A stretch of 64,000 bases of DNA, taken from contig CP118523.1 of the NCBI GenBank assembly GCA_029227815.1, forward strand, positions 1 to 64,000, written 5' to 3'. A program made the translations under genes and the position numbers. Source of the DNA: Clostridiaceae bacterium M8S5. Lineage in GTDB: Bacteria > Bacillota > Clostridia > Tissierellales > MCWD3. Each line of letters begins with the position of its first letter. Position 1 is the stretch's first letter. Below the pieces are notes generated by a model. The model was not told the origin of the DNA, searched no databases, and saw nothing but the letters and a program-made list of their open reading frames with translations. Below are positions 8,686-17,139 of this stretch, piece after piece.

Positions 8686-8734
8686 AATAACATAGTTACC
8701 ATGAAATAAACATATACTTTTTCGAGGTGATTAT

Positions 8735-9616
8735 GTGAAAATAAAAAAAGCAATTATACCAGTAGCGGGATTGGGGACTAGGTTTTTACCAGCTACGAAA
8801 GCTCAACCAAAAGAAATGCTACCTATAGTTGATAAACCTGCTATACAGTATATAATTGAAGAAGCAGTAAAAGCAGGAATAGAAGATATTCTCCTAATAA
8901 CGAGTAGAAACAAAAAAACAATAGAGGACCATTTTGATTTAAACCTAGAGTTAGAAATGAAGTTAAAACAAAAGGGAGAAGAAAAACTATTAACAGCTAT
9001 GAAAAACATATCAAATTTAGCCAATATACATTACATTAGACAAAAAGAACCAAGGGGCTTAGGTCATGCAATATATTGTGGTAAATCATTCATCAAAAAT
9101 GAGCCATTTGCAGTATTACTTGGTGATGATATAGTATTCTCACCTTTAGTGCCATGTGTAAGTCAATTAATTGAAGTTTTCAAAAGATATAATAGTACAA
9201 TTATTGGTGTTCAAAAAGTACCATCTAATGATGTAAATAAATATGGAATAGTACAGGGTAATAGGATAGAAGAAAAACTTTATAATCTAGAGAGTTTGGT
9301 AGAAAAACCTGAAATAGAACAAGCACCATCAAATATAGCTATATTAGGCAGGTATATATTAACTCCAGAAATATTTAATATACTTGAACATACAAAAGAA
9401 GGAAGTGGAGGAGAAATACAGCTCACAGATGCTTTAAATACGTTATGCAAAAAACAGGATGTCTATGCATATGAGTTTGAAGGTTTAAGATATGATGTAG
9501 GTAGCAAACTAGGTTTTCTAAAAGCAACAGTTGAATTTGCACTTAGAAATAAAAAATTAGAAAAAGATTTTAGAGAATATTTAAATACATTTATTAAAAA
9601 TAACTTCTGCCATTAA
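8735..9616 (+). CDS. galU: UTP-glucose-1-phosphate uridylyltransferase
   Basis: Makes UDP-glucose from UTP and glucose-1-phosphate, for cell envelope sugars. The 293-aa length is typical. The N-terminal nucleotide-binding motif [17 protein letters not shown] (about 11-27) and D-K-P-A-I-Q-Y are diagnostic, followed by L-L-G-D-D near residue 128, the V-E-K-P motif and G-G-E-I-Q-L-T-D-A near 230. It starts with GTG preceded by GAGGTGAT. The next gene (lipoprotein) is 18 bp downstream. The UDP-glucuronate epimerase-like enzyme at 13732 may use sugars derived from its product. Confidence 0.95.
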   Translation: MKIKKAIIPVAGLGTRFLPATKAQPKEMLPIVDKPAIQYIIEEAVKAGIEDILLITSRNKKTIEDHFDLNLELEMKLKQKGEEKLLTAMKNISNLANIHYIRQKEPRGLGHAIYCGKSFIKNEPFAVLLGDDIVFSPLVPCVSQLIEVFKRYNSTIIGVQKVPSNDVNKYGIVQGNRIEEKLYNLESLVEKPEIEQAPSNIAILGRYILTPEIFNILEHTKEGSGGEIQLTDALNTLCKKQDVYAYEFEGLRYDVGSKLGFLKATVEFALRNKKLEKDFREYLNTFIKNNFCH

Positions 9617-9634
9617 AACAAAGGAGAGAGTATC

Positions 9635-10291
9635 ATGAAAAAATCATTAATGATAAAAACTGTTATGTTATTGATAACTTGTCTATATTTATGTGCATGT
9701 AATAAGATTTCGCCAAAAGAGACAACAGATAAATATATAGAGGCAGAAAGAAAACTTTTTTTCATAGACGAAAGTATATTAATGGAAAATGCGCTAAAAT
9801 CTACAATAGGTCTAGATAGATTAGAATATATAAAATCTTATTACATCATACAAGAAAGCATTATAACTAAATATGATATTGGTAAAGAAGATAGCATGTT
9901 TCTTGAAAGTGTGGCAAAAGGAGTGACTAGAGAAAATTTCAGTTACGATAAGAAGATATCGGGAAAAGTCTTAAATTTCGGCACTAGTAATTCAGATATA
10001 ATAAAGTTAATAAATTTATATTTAACAGGCAATGAGGAAGGAATAATTACAAGAACAGGAGAACGTAAAGCTACGCTTAGGGGACCTAATAGCGATTCGG
10101 TATTTTCATCAAGACACTTCTATTGTGCTATAAATCATGATGTATATGAATTCAAGATAAGTAGATACAATATATATAGTGTTATTAAGGATGGCAAAGA
10201 CACAGGTAAAACACAAGAATTAAACACAACAAATATAACAATAAAAAACATACAAAGTCCTAAAGTTATACATTATTCTATAGATAAATAA
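9635..10291 (+). CDS. Predicted lipoprotein of unknown function
   Basis: 218 aa with a lipoprotein signal: a charged start, a hydrophobic stretch and L-C-A-C with the lipidated Cys at about residue 22. The mature part is mixed alpha/beta with no motif I recognise. It follows galU by 18 bp behind AAAGGAGAG and is probably co-transcribed. It is presumably anchored to the outer face of the membrane. No functional assignment is justified. Confidence 0.75.
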   Translation: MKKSLMIKTVMLLITCLYLCACNKISPKETTDKYIEAERKLFFIDESILMENALKSTIGLDRLEYIKSYYIIQESIITKYDIGKEDSMFLESVAKGVTRENFSYDKKISGKVLNFGTSNSDIIKLINLYLTGNEEGIITRTGERKATLRGPNSDSVFSSRHFYCAINHDVYEFKISRYNIYSVIKDGKDTGKTQELNTTNITIKNIQSPKVIHYSIDK

Positions 10292-10304
10292 TAAATTATA
10301 TAAT

Positions 10305-10341
10305 AAAACAGCTTGATCTTCAAATTAGAGCAAGCTGTTTT
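10305..10341. terminator. Bidirectional terminator between convergent genes
   Basis: AAAACAGCTTG (10305-10315) pairs perfectly with CAAGCTGTTTT (10331-10341), with A- and T-runs on the two sides. It serves the lipoprotein gene on the plus strand and the DUF3160 gene on the minus strand. Confidence 0.85.
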
Positions 10342-10366
10342 ATAATGATTTATAAAGGAGCTAAAT

Positions 10367-12568
10367 CTACCATCTAGAGGTTGATTCATTTGGATTTTTT
10401 ATAGGTTGATTGACAAAAAAACTATCTATCCACTTTAAGATTTCTTGTTCTGGCACCTTATCATCTTTTATCATTTGTTGCCATTCCTCATCTGTTAATC
10501 TTTTAGGACTAATAAATTCGTTGTAGTTGAATACTGCTCCTCTGTTAAGTTGTAACTTATCGCCTACGGGAACTACTACATATATTTCATATGCAGGTCC
10601 TACACCTGCTTCTAAATATAGTTCTTTTGATGTATGGATATCTGCAATACATGCCATATTTTTATCTGCATCAGATGTTATCTCATACCAATGACTTAGA
10701 CCATCTTCAATGAATGTTAAAGTTAAGGATTCTAACCATCCACCGTAAGTTCGTATTCTTTCATTTTCTATTTCTGTTAGATTTTCATTGTTCAATTCTT
10801 TAACAGAACATTTAATTAAAAATTTTAGCAGGTCCTCAAAATATCCGATATTCTCTTTCGTTGATTCTGAAAGTATATTTCTATGTTTTAGATTTTCTTT
10901 TGAGTATTTAGTCAACCAAAGTAGTTTATTATATACATCAATATTTGGTTCTACATATCCACTGGTAGTAGGAGGCTCATCAAAACCGCCACATTCAGCT
11001 CCACTTTGCTTGCCATATAAAACTGTATCATGTTTTAATTCAGCCCATGAACTCATGGACGTAATTAAAGACTTATCTTGCCATGCTACATTAGTCATAA
11101 AACTAGGATAACCTTCATTAAATTCTTTTAATAAACCTTTTAAAGTCCAAAGCCAACCATAATACATATTAGACTGCCATTTGCTTTCTTCTAATTCTTC
11201 AAATTCATCTTTTAGCTTGTTAAAAGATTCAGCATATCTTTCCCAATAATCAGGAACTTTATTGATATTAGTTTGTATGTCCAAAGCCCTTTTTGATCCT
11301 AATACGCCCATTACATCAATTGCTGAAGGGATGGGTCTTTTGAGTGGTTCGCATAAACGCTGAAGTACTTCTGCATCAGGGGTATATCTTTGCCCCATAA
11401 ATCTGAACTGTTTGCCAACGGGTATTGTATATCCTACAAATTTATTTTTTATTTTAGGCTCTGGTAGTTTCTTAGCCTCTTCATAAACTTCATTAAGTTT
11501 ATTATCATCTTCAAAATCGTTGATATCAGGATTTTTCCCGAATACTTTTATAAGTATATCTTTATATTGATAAATATTCAAATCATCGCTAGAACCAACA
11601 TAGAAATTAGTAATGTCATATATATTTTCCCAAAGCTTTATATCATCAGTTTTATAATTAACTAAAAACATACTGTACGTCATCAATAAAGCTTGAACAG
11701 TCTGATCTTTACTCTTAACAGTTTCATCATTTTTCATCACATAAAGTGGGAATGGAGCTTGACCATACCACATCATGACTTTGAAGTATCTTTTTAATTC
11801 ATCAGTTCTTGTGTAGTGACCTCTAGGCTTATACTGGCTATAGTCAAGTTGATATGGAAAGAGAACCGACTTATTAACACCTTCATGCTTTTCTATTAAT
11901 TGAATTTCTTTTTTTGCTAGTTCTATGGATTCTGTAGGAGCATCCTTAGGAAAATCATTTTTATCTAAAAGCATATATGCAACCGTAAAATATGTAATGT
12001 TTTTTTCTAATAATTTTTTTACATAGGGACTGTTGACTTTATTATATAAATAGGCAGATTTCATTAACATGCTTTTAGTGAGAGCTTCCAAATCCTTTAA
12101 GAAAATTTCTTTTTCGAGTTTTCTTAATGTATGACCATAAAATACGTGATATGTTTGTAGTACTGAGTCTGTAGTTATAAAACTAGGTATACTGCTATAT
12201 TCGTTGTATTCATATATATGAAATAGCTGTTCAGATTTGCGAGGTGTTACAACAAAACCATTTTTACATAATAGAGCTTTTTGTTTTCTTGTAAATTTTC
12301 CGAATTGATTCACATTAACTATATTAGATAAATCACTCTTGATTTTATAGGGCTTAACTTTAGCATTATAATTAGGAACAGTATACGTCACGCTTATAGA
12401 ATCTCTAGTTGGTTGATTTTTTGTCTCCAAGGTATACTTTTTGCGTTCTTTAATTTGTGGTGTTTTATTATTATTAACATTGGTTGTTACTTTGTCTTTG
12501 TTACATCCAGTAGTACTTATAAACAATATAACAAAGCATAAAAGTATTGATATGATTTTTCTAAACAA
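10367..12568 (-). CDS. DUF3160-family lipoprotein
   Basis: 733-aa extracytoplasmic protein with a lipoprotein signal (S-T-T-G-C, Cys near residue 22) and a Thr/Asn-rich linker. The body matches DUF3160: F-I-T-T-D-S-V-L-Q-T-Y-H-V-F-Y near residue 130, a F-M-G-Q-R-Y-T-P-D-A segment, S-W-A-E-L-K-H-D-T-V-L-Y-G-K-Q, and a C-terminal V-G-P-A-Y-E-I-Y-V-V-V-P region. The biochemical role of the family is not established to my knowledge. It is translationally adjacent to the upstream beta-propeller-like gene (stop at 12569), so the two surface proteins are probably made together. Confidence 0.82.
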   Translation of the reverse strand: MFRKIISILLCFVILFISTTGCNKDKVTTNVNNNKTPQIKERKKYTLETKNQPTRDSISVTYTVPNYNAKVKPYKIKSDLSNIVNVNQFGKFTRKQKALLCKNGFVVTPRKSEQLFHIYEYNEYSSIPSFITTDSVLQTYHVFYGHTLRKLEKEIFLKDLEALTKSMLMKSAYLYNKVNSPYVKKLLEKNITYFTVAYMLLDKNDFPKDAPTESIELAKKEIQLIEKHEGVNKSVLFPYQLDYSQYKPRGHYTRTDELKRYFKVMMWYGQAPFPLYVMKNDETVKSKDQTVQALLMTYSMFLVNYKTDDIKLWENIYDITNFYVGSSDDLNIYQYKDILIKVFGKNPDINDFEDDNKLNEVYEEAKKLPEPKIKNKFVGYTIPVGKQFRFMGQRYTPDAEVLQRLCEPLKRPIPSAIDVMGVLGSKRALDIQTNINKVPDYWERYAESFNKLKDEFEELEESKWQSNMYYGWLWTLKGLLKEFNEGYPSFMTNVAWQDKSLITSMSSWAELKHDTVLYGKQSGAECGGFDEPPTTSGYVEPNIDVYNKLLWLTKYSKENLKHRNILSESTKENIGYFEDLLKFLIKCSVKELNNENLTEIENERIRTYGGWLESLTLTFIEDGLSHWYEITSDADKNMACIADIHTSKELYLEAGVGPAYEIYVVVPVGDKLQLNRGAVFNYNEFISPKRLTDEEWQQMIKDDKVPEQEILKWIDSFFVNQPIKNPNESTSRW

Positions 12569-13408
12569 TTAGAATCCCTCCTTTTTATTTTTAGTATATA
12601 TAAATCTACGATTGTTATTATCATATTTTACATTCAACATTTCTTCTTGATTTCCTTTTTTAAGTGAAACCATGAATTCATTGTCATTTGCTTTTGAGAT
12701 AGATAATATATCTGTAAAAGGTTTACTTTGAGTTTTGCCTTCAAAACCAAATCCATTCCAATTATATGAATTAATTACTTTTTGCCCATCTCGCAAGTGT
12801 TCTATTGATATAAGTTCGTCCTCCTGGTCATAATCTATATCTACAAAGATATAATCATCAAAAGGCTTAGATAATCTTGAGCCTCTCCATTTAGGAATTA
12901 ATTGACCATCAACATAGTTAAATATAAATGGTCTTTTAGCCATTACTGGATGAAATTTAGTTTTTTTATAGACCCCGATTGATATTTCAATATTATTGCT
13001 CCCATCAACGTCGCAAAACTGTACTTTCCATGGGTTGAATCTTTTGAAATCTATACTAAATATTTCGTTCAAATTATTACTATATGAGAATATTTTTATT
13101 TCATTTCCATATGCTTCTTTTTTATTGCGAGTCAATATGATTATATCTAGATTTTTATCGTTGTTGATATCATTTATATCGTAGCTTAGTATTTCAGTAT
13201 TTTCATCGCCTATTTCGTATTTAGATATGAGTTTTTTATTGGGCTTAAATATACATATTTTGTTATGATATATACTCAATAATAAATTATTATTTAACTT
13301 TATATATTTTTTATTTTTATAGACTACATTGTTATAGGAGATATATAAGATACTCATTATTATTAACAGGGATAGAAAAATTTTTAAATATCTCAATTTT
13401 TTTATCAT
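12569..13408 (-). CDS. Membrane-anchored protein with FG-GAP/VCBS-like repeats
   Basis: About 279 aa. An N-terminal membrane helix (about residues 9-25) is followed by an extracytoplasmic domain with repeated D-x-N-x-D-x-x-x-D segments such as D-I-N-N-D-K-N-L-D-I-I-I-L and C-D-V-D-G-S-N-N-I-E-I-S-I, then V-D-I-D-Y-D-Q-E-D-E-L, typical of calcium-binding FG-GAP/VCBS propeller blades. I use the ATG at 13408 because GAAAGGA lies at the right distance; the ATG at 13426 overlaps that site. It is immediately upstream of the DUF3160 gene in the same operon. Ligand unknown. Confidence 0.7.
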   Translation of the reverse strand: MIKKLRYLKIFLSLLIIMSILYISYNNVVYKNKKYIKLNNNLLLSIYHNKICIFKPNKKLISKYEIGDENTEILSYDINDINNDKNLDIIILTRNKKEAYGNEIKIFSYSNNLNEIFSIDFKRFNPWKVQFCDVDGSNNIEISIGVYKKTKFHPVMAKRPFIFNYVDGQLIPKWRGSRLSKPFDDYIFVDIDYDQEDELISIEHLRDGQKVINSYNWNGFGFEGKTQSKPFTDILSISKANDNEFMVSLKKGNQEEMLNVKYDNNNRRFIYTKNKKEGF

Positions 13409-13731
13409 TTTTGTTTCCTTTCTCATGAATTAGTCTTTAAGGCTATAAGAATATAATTATATATTCATATGACAATTCCTGCAATATTATATATATATCA
13501 ATTATCCACGGTAGCTGGGACAGCTATATTATTATTAATATTTAATTTTTTTTATTAGTTTAGGTTGTTTTTTGACCTACTTATCGACATATATTAATGA
13601 AAGAACTATTGATATCTAACAAATTCACAAATATATCCTAAATCTATTGCATATATATTTAATAAGCTTGGACAATCAGCGAACATAACAAATTATAAAC
13701 TTCAAGTATATATTAAATATAGGAGGATTAT
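13409..13731. other. AT-rich intergenic region with divergent gene starts
   Basis: About 320 bp between two divergently transcribed genes. It is very AT-rich with several ATATAT runs. It must hold promoters in both directions, but I found no convincing -35/-10 pair, riboswitch or coding sequence. Confidence 0.5.
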
Positions 13732-14751
<1,020 letters not shown>

Positions 14752-14760
14752 ACAGAAATT

Positions 14761-14789
14761 TTGACAGATTGACATTAGTCTTATATTAT
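14761..14789 (+). promoter_or_regulatory. Sigma-A type promoter
   Basis: TTGACA (14761-14766), a 17-bp spacer, and TATTAT (14784-14789). A second TTGACA at 14769 with TGTTAT at 14792 overlaps it. It lies about 200 bp upstream of the SLH transglycosylase gene, leaving a long AT-rich leader in which I saw no defined structure. Confidence 0.65.
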
Positions 14790-14986
14790 AGTGTTATAAA
14801 TTAGTAATACAAGACAAACCTATACAGATAACATTAATATTCTATATAGGGTATATTATAACAATCAAATGACAACAATATTAAATAATATGTGAATTTG
14901 TGTGTTTTGTAAAATAGGACTTTTCAAATTTAATTAGATTTAATAAAATAACACTATGTGAAATAAAAATGAAATGGAGGAAGACA

Positions 14987-16435
14987 ATGTATAAGAAGGT
15001 AGCAATAGTTTTCATTGCATTCTTTCTTTTAACTTGCTTGGCAAATGTAGCGTTAGCTTCAAATGACAGACAAAATCCATCAAGACAAGAGGTAGAAAGA
15101 TTAATAGATGAAGTAGCAAGAAAGAGAGGTATACCAACAGTTATATTAAAATCTGTTGCTAGAGTTGAAAGTGTGTTCAAACAGTACAACTCAGATGGTA
15201 GTGTATACACTGGATCAAGAGGTAGTATAGGAATAATGCAGATTAATAATAGAGGTGCAGGATTTGATACTAGAAGGTTAAAATATGATATACCTTACAA
15301 CATTGAAGCTGGGGCGACAATGCTTTTAAGAAAGTGGGATACATGTGTTAGAAAGCTCCCACAATTTAAAAATATGGATCCTAATATTTTAGAGCATTGG
15401 TATTTTGCATTATGGGCATATAATGGTTGGAGCGAGAGCAATAACCCAAACATGATCCCATATAAATATTCAAGTGGAAGAGTAAAGAAATATTCATATC
15501 AGGAACTAGTGTTTACGATTGCAGAGAGGGAGTATAAGCAACCGATAGCTAAAATTAACACTAAGCAATTACCAAAACGTGGATTACCATCAAAAGGGTT
15601 AATATTAGATACACCTAAAGATTTTCACTATGGAGACATAGATAAATATGATACTGGGGATATTGTAGCAGTGAGCTGTGAAAATTCTCTAAAAATAAGA
15701 GATTCTGCCGGTGGAAAGCAAGTTGGAAGCTTAAACCCAGATGATGTACTATACGTAATTGATAAGCCCAATTTGCAGTTTGGTTACTATTGGTATAAAG
15801 TTAAGCTTAAAGATTCAGATTTGCAGGGATATGTGGCAGGAAACTGGATAACAAAAATAGGTGAAGTAAAAGAAGAAACGTGTGATGAAAATGCGCCATT
15901 TAAAGACGTGTCAAAGGCATGGGGTTTAGAGTATATCACTAAACTAAAAGACATGGGGATAATTAGTGGAGCTAGTGACCACTTCTATCCAAACAAGACG
16001 ATAACTAGACAAGAATTTAGTGTTATGATTGCTAAGGCATTAAAACTTGGCAAAATGTATATTGAACTAACATATGAAGATAAGGATACAATAAAACCTT
16101 GGGCACTAGAATATGTTAAGTCTGTTACAGCAAAGAATTTCTTTTATGGTTTTGAGGATAACAAGTTTAGACCAAACTATAATATAACAAGAGAAGAAAT
16201 GTCAAAAATATTAAGTACTATTGTTGGACTAGACGATCTTGACATAAAACTTAATTATAAAGATTTAGATAAAGCTTCACCAAAAAATGTACAGTATATT
16301 ATGAATGTTCATAGCAAGAATTTAATGAATGGCGATACTAAAAACAACTTTAACCCAAATAAGCCGTTGACTAGACAAGAAGCATGTAAAATAATAGTGG
16401 GGCTTTTAGATTATATTGATAAAGTTAAAAAATAA
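14987..16435 (+). CDS. Secreted lytic transglycosylase with SH3 and SLH domains
   Basis: About 482 aa. A signal peptide ends near A-L-A-S (residues 23-26). The SLT transglycosylase domain has the catalytic Glu in A-R-V-E-S-V-F (about residue 60), and G-S-I-G-I-M-Q-I-N-N and W-A-Y-N-G-W follow. An SH3-type wall-binding domain spans about 220-292 (ending Q-G-Y-V-A-G-N-W-I). Three SLH repeats at about 300-475 (F-K-D-V, then I-T-R-Q-E-F; N-I-T-R-E-E-M; P-L-T-R-Q-E-A) anchor it to the cell wall. It should cleave peptidoglycan glycan strands during growth or assembly of surface structures. The in-frame ATG at 14969 precedes GGAGG, so the ATG at 14987 is the start. Confidence 0.9.
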   Translation: MYKKVAIVFIAFFLLTCLANVALASNDRQNPSRQEVERLIDEVARKRGIPTVILKSVARVESVFKQYNSDGSVYTGSRGSIGIMQINNRGAGFDTRRLKYDIPYNIEAGATMLLRKWDTCVRKLPQFKNMDPNILEHWYFALWAYNGWSESNNPNMIPYKYSSGRVKKYSYQELVFTIAEREYKQPIAKINTKQLPKRGLPSKGLILDTPKDFHYGDIDKYDTGDIVAVSCENSLKIRDSAGGKQVGSLNPDDVLYVIDKPNLQFGYYWYKVKLKDSDLQGYVAGNWITKIGEVKEETCDENAPFKDVSKAWGLEYITKLKDMGIISGASDHFYPNKTITRQEFSVMIAKALKLGKMYIELTYEDKDTIKPWALEYVKSVTAKNFFYGFEDNKFRPNYNITREEMSKILSTIVGLDDLDIKLNYKDLDKASPKNVQYIMNVHSKNLMNGDTKNNFNPNKPLTRQEACKIIVGLLDYIDKVKK

Positions 16436-16453
16436 TATTAGCTATAAGATATT

Positions 16454-16493
16454 AAAGACCTAAATCACAACGATAATTGTGATTTAGGTCTTT
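16454..16493. terminator. Long hairpin terminator
   Basis: A 17-bp perfect stem (16454-16470 with 16477-16493) and 6-nt loop. It follows the SLH transglycosylase and precedes the end of the small minus-strand spo0E-like gene, so it can act in both directions. The T-tract is short. Confidence 0.75.
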
Positions 16494-16542
16494 AACAATT
16501 AAAACATAATAGTCATTTCTATGTAGTAGGATAAAGAACAGT

Positions 16543-16698
16543 TTAATTCTTGTAAAACATAAGTATTAATTTATCAAGTTCTTGACTTATCCTGAGTAAT
16601 TCATTAGCTGGAAGATTTTCGTCAATAGCTTTTTCTAAAGTATAACGTAGTTTGTTTATCTTATCTTTGGTGGTGTTTTCCGAGCAATTTTTTTTCAT
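16543..16698 (-). CDS. Spo0E-like aspartyl-phosphate phosphatase (small protein)
   Basis: 51-aa protein on the minus strand, starting with the ATG at 16698 behind TAGGAGAAAATC. The C-terminal half reads A-N-E-L-L-R-I-S-Q-E-L-D-K-L-I, which is the Spo0E family signature S-Q-E-L-D with the Ser and Asp used to dephosphorylate a phospho-aspartate. It is likely two helices. In relatives such proteins remove phosphate from Spo0A, delaying sporulation. This suggests, but does not prove, a spore-forming host. It stands alone. Confidence 0.82.
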   Translation of the reverse strand: MKKNCSENTTKDKINKLRYTLEKAIDENLPANELLRISQELDKLILMFYKN

Positions 16699-16904
16699 GA
16701 TTTTCTCCTAATAGTTAACCTTAAAAATTTAGATATTATACGTGCAAATAGCCCATCAAAAAATAAATATACCATAATAAAAGTGTTGTTTATATAGTAA
16801 AATGGGACTAAATTTCAAATTATTCAAGTAATCCCAAGGTTATACTTGATAAAATGCATAAATAAGTAACAAGTGGTAAAAATAAAAGCCAAGGAGGTGT
16901 TTAT

Positions 16905-17096
16905 ATGAAGAAAAACATACTTTCAATTGGCGTTATATTTTTAACTATTCTAGCAATATGTGTTATAGTTTATATACAAAAACAAGAAGATAACATTGAT
17001 ATAAAAGATAGCTCTAAGGAGCAGATTACAGAAAATACAAACGAAAACAAAGAAGAAAATAGCTTTATTAAGAAGAATGGACTTATATTAAAATAG
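16905..17096 (+). CDS. Small membrane-anchored protein of unknown function
   Basis: 63 aa. One N-terminal membrane helix (about residues 5-24) is followed by a charged tail rich in Asp, Glu, Lys and Asn. The ribosome site AAGGAGGTG is excellent, and a terminator follows, which supports a real gene. No family is recognised. It could be a short lived signal or anchor peptide; nothing in its neighbours defines a role. Confidence 0.6.
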   Translation: MKKNILSIGVIFLTILAICVIVYIQKQEDNIDIKDSSKEQITENTNENKEENSFIKKNGLILK

Positions 17097-17100
17097 TTTG

Positions 17101-17132
17101 TAGGAGATCTAAAACAGTGTTTAGATCTCCTA
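17101..17132. terminator. Bidirectional terminator
   Basis: TAGGAGATCTAAA (17101-17113) pairs with TTTAGATCTCCTA (17120-17132), a 13-bp stem with 6-nt loop. It separates the small membrane gene and the convergent glycosidase gene. Confidence 0.8.
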
Positions 17133-17139
17133 GTTTGTT

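Noticed and set aside
10788-11111. Plus-strand frame opposite the DUF3160 gene
   Set aside because: Complete overlap with a well-supported gene and no start signals.
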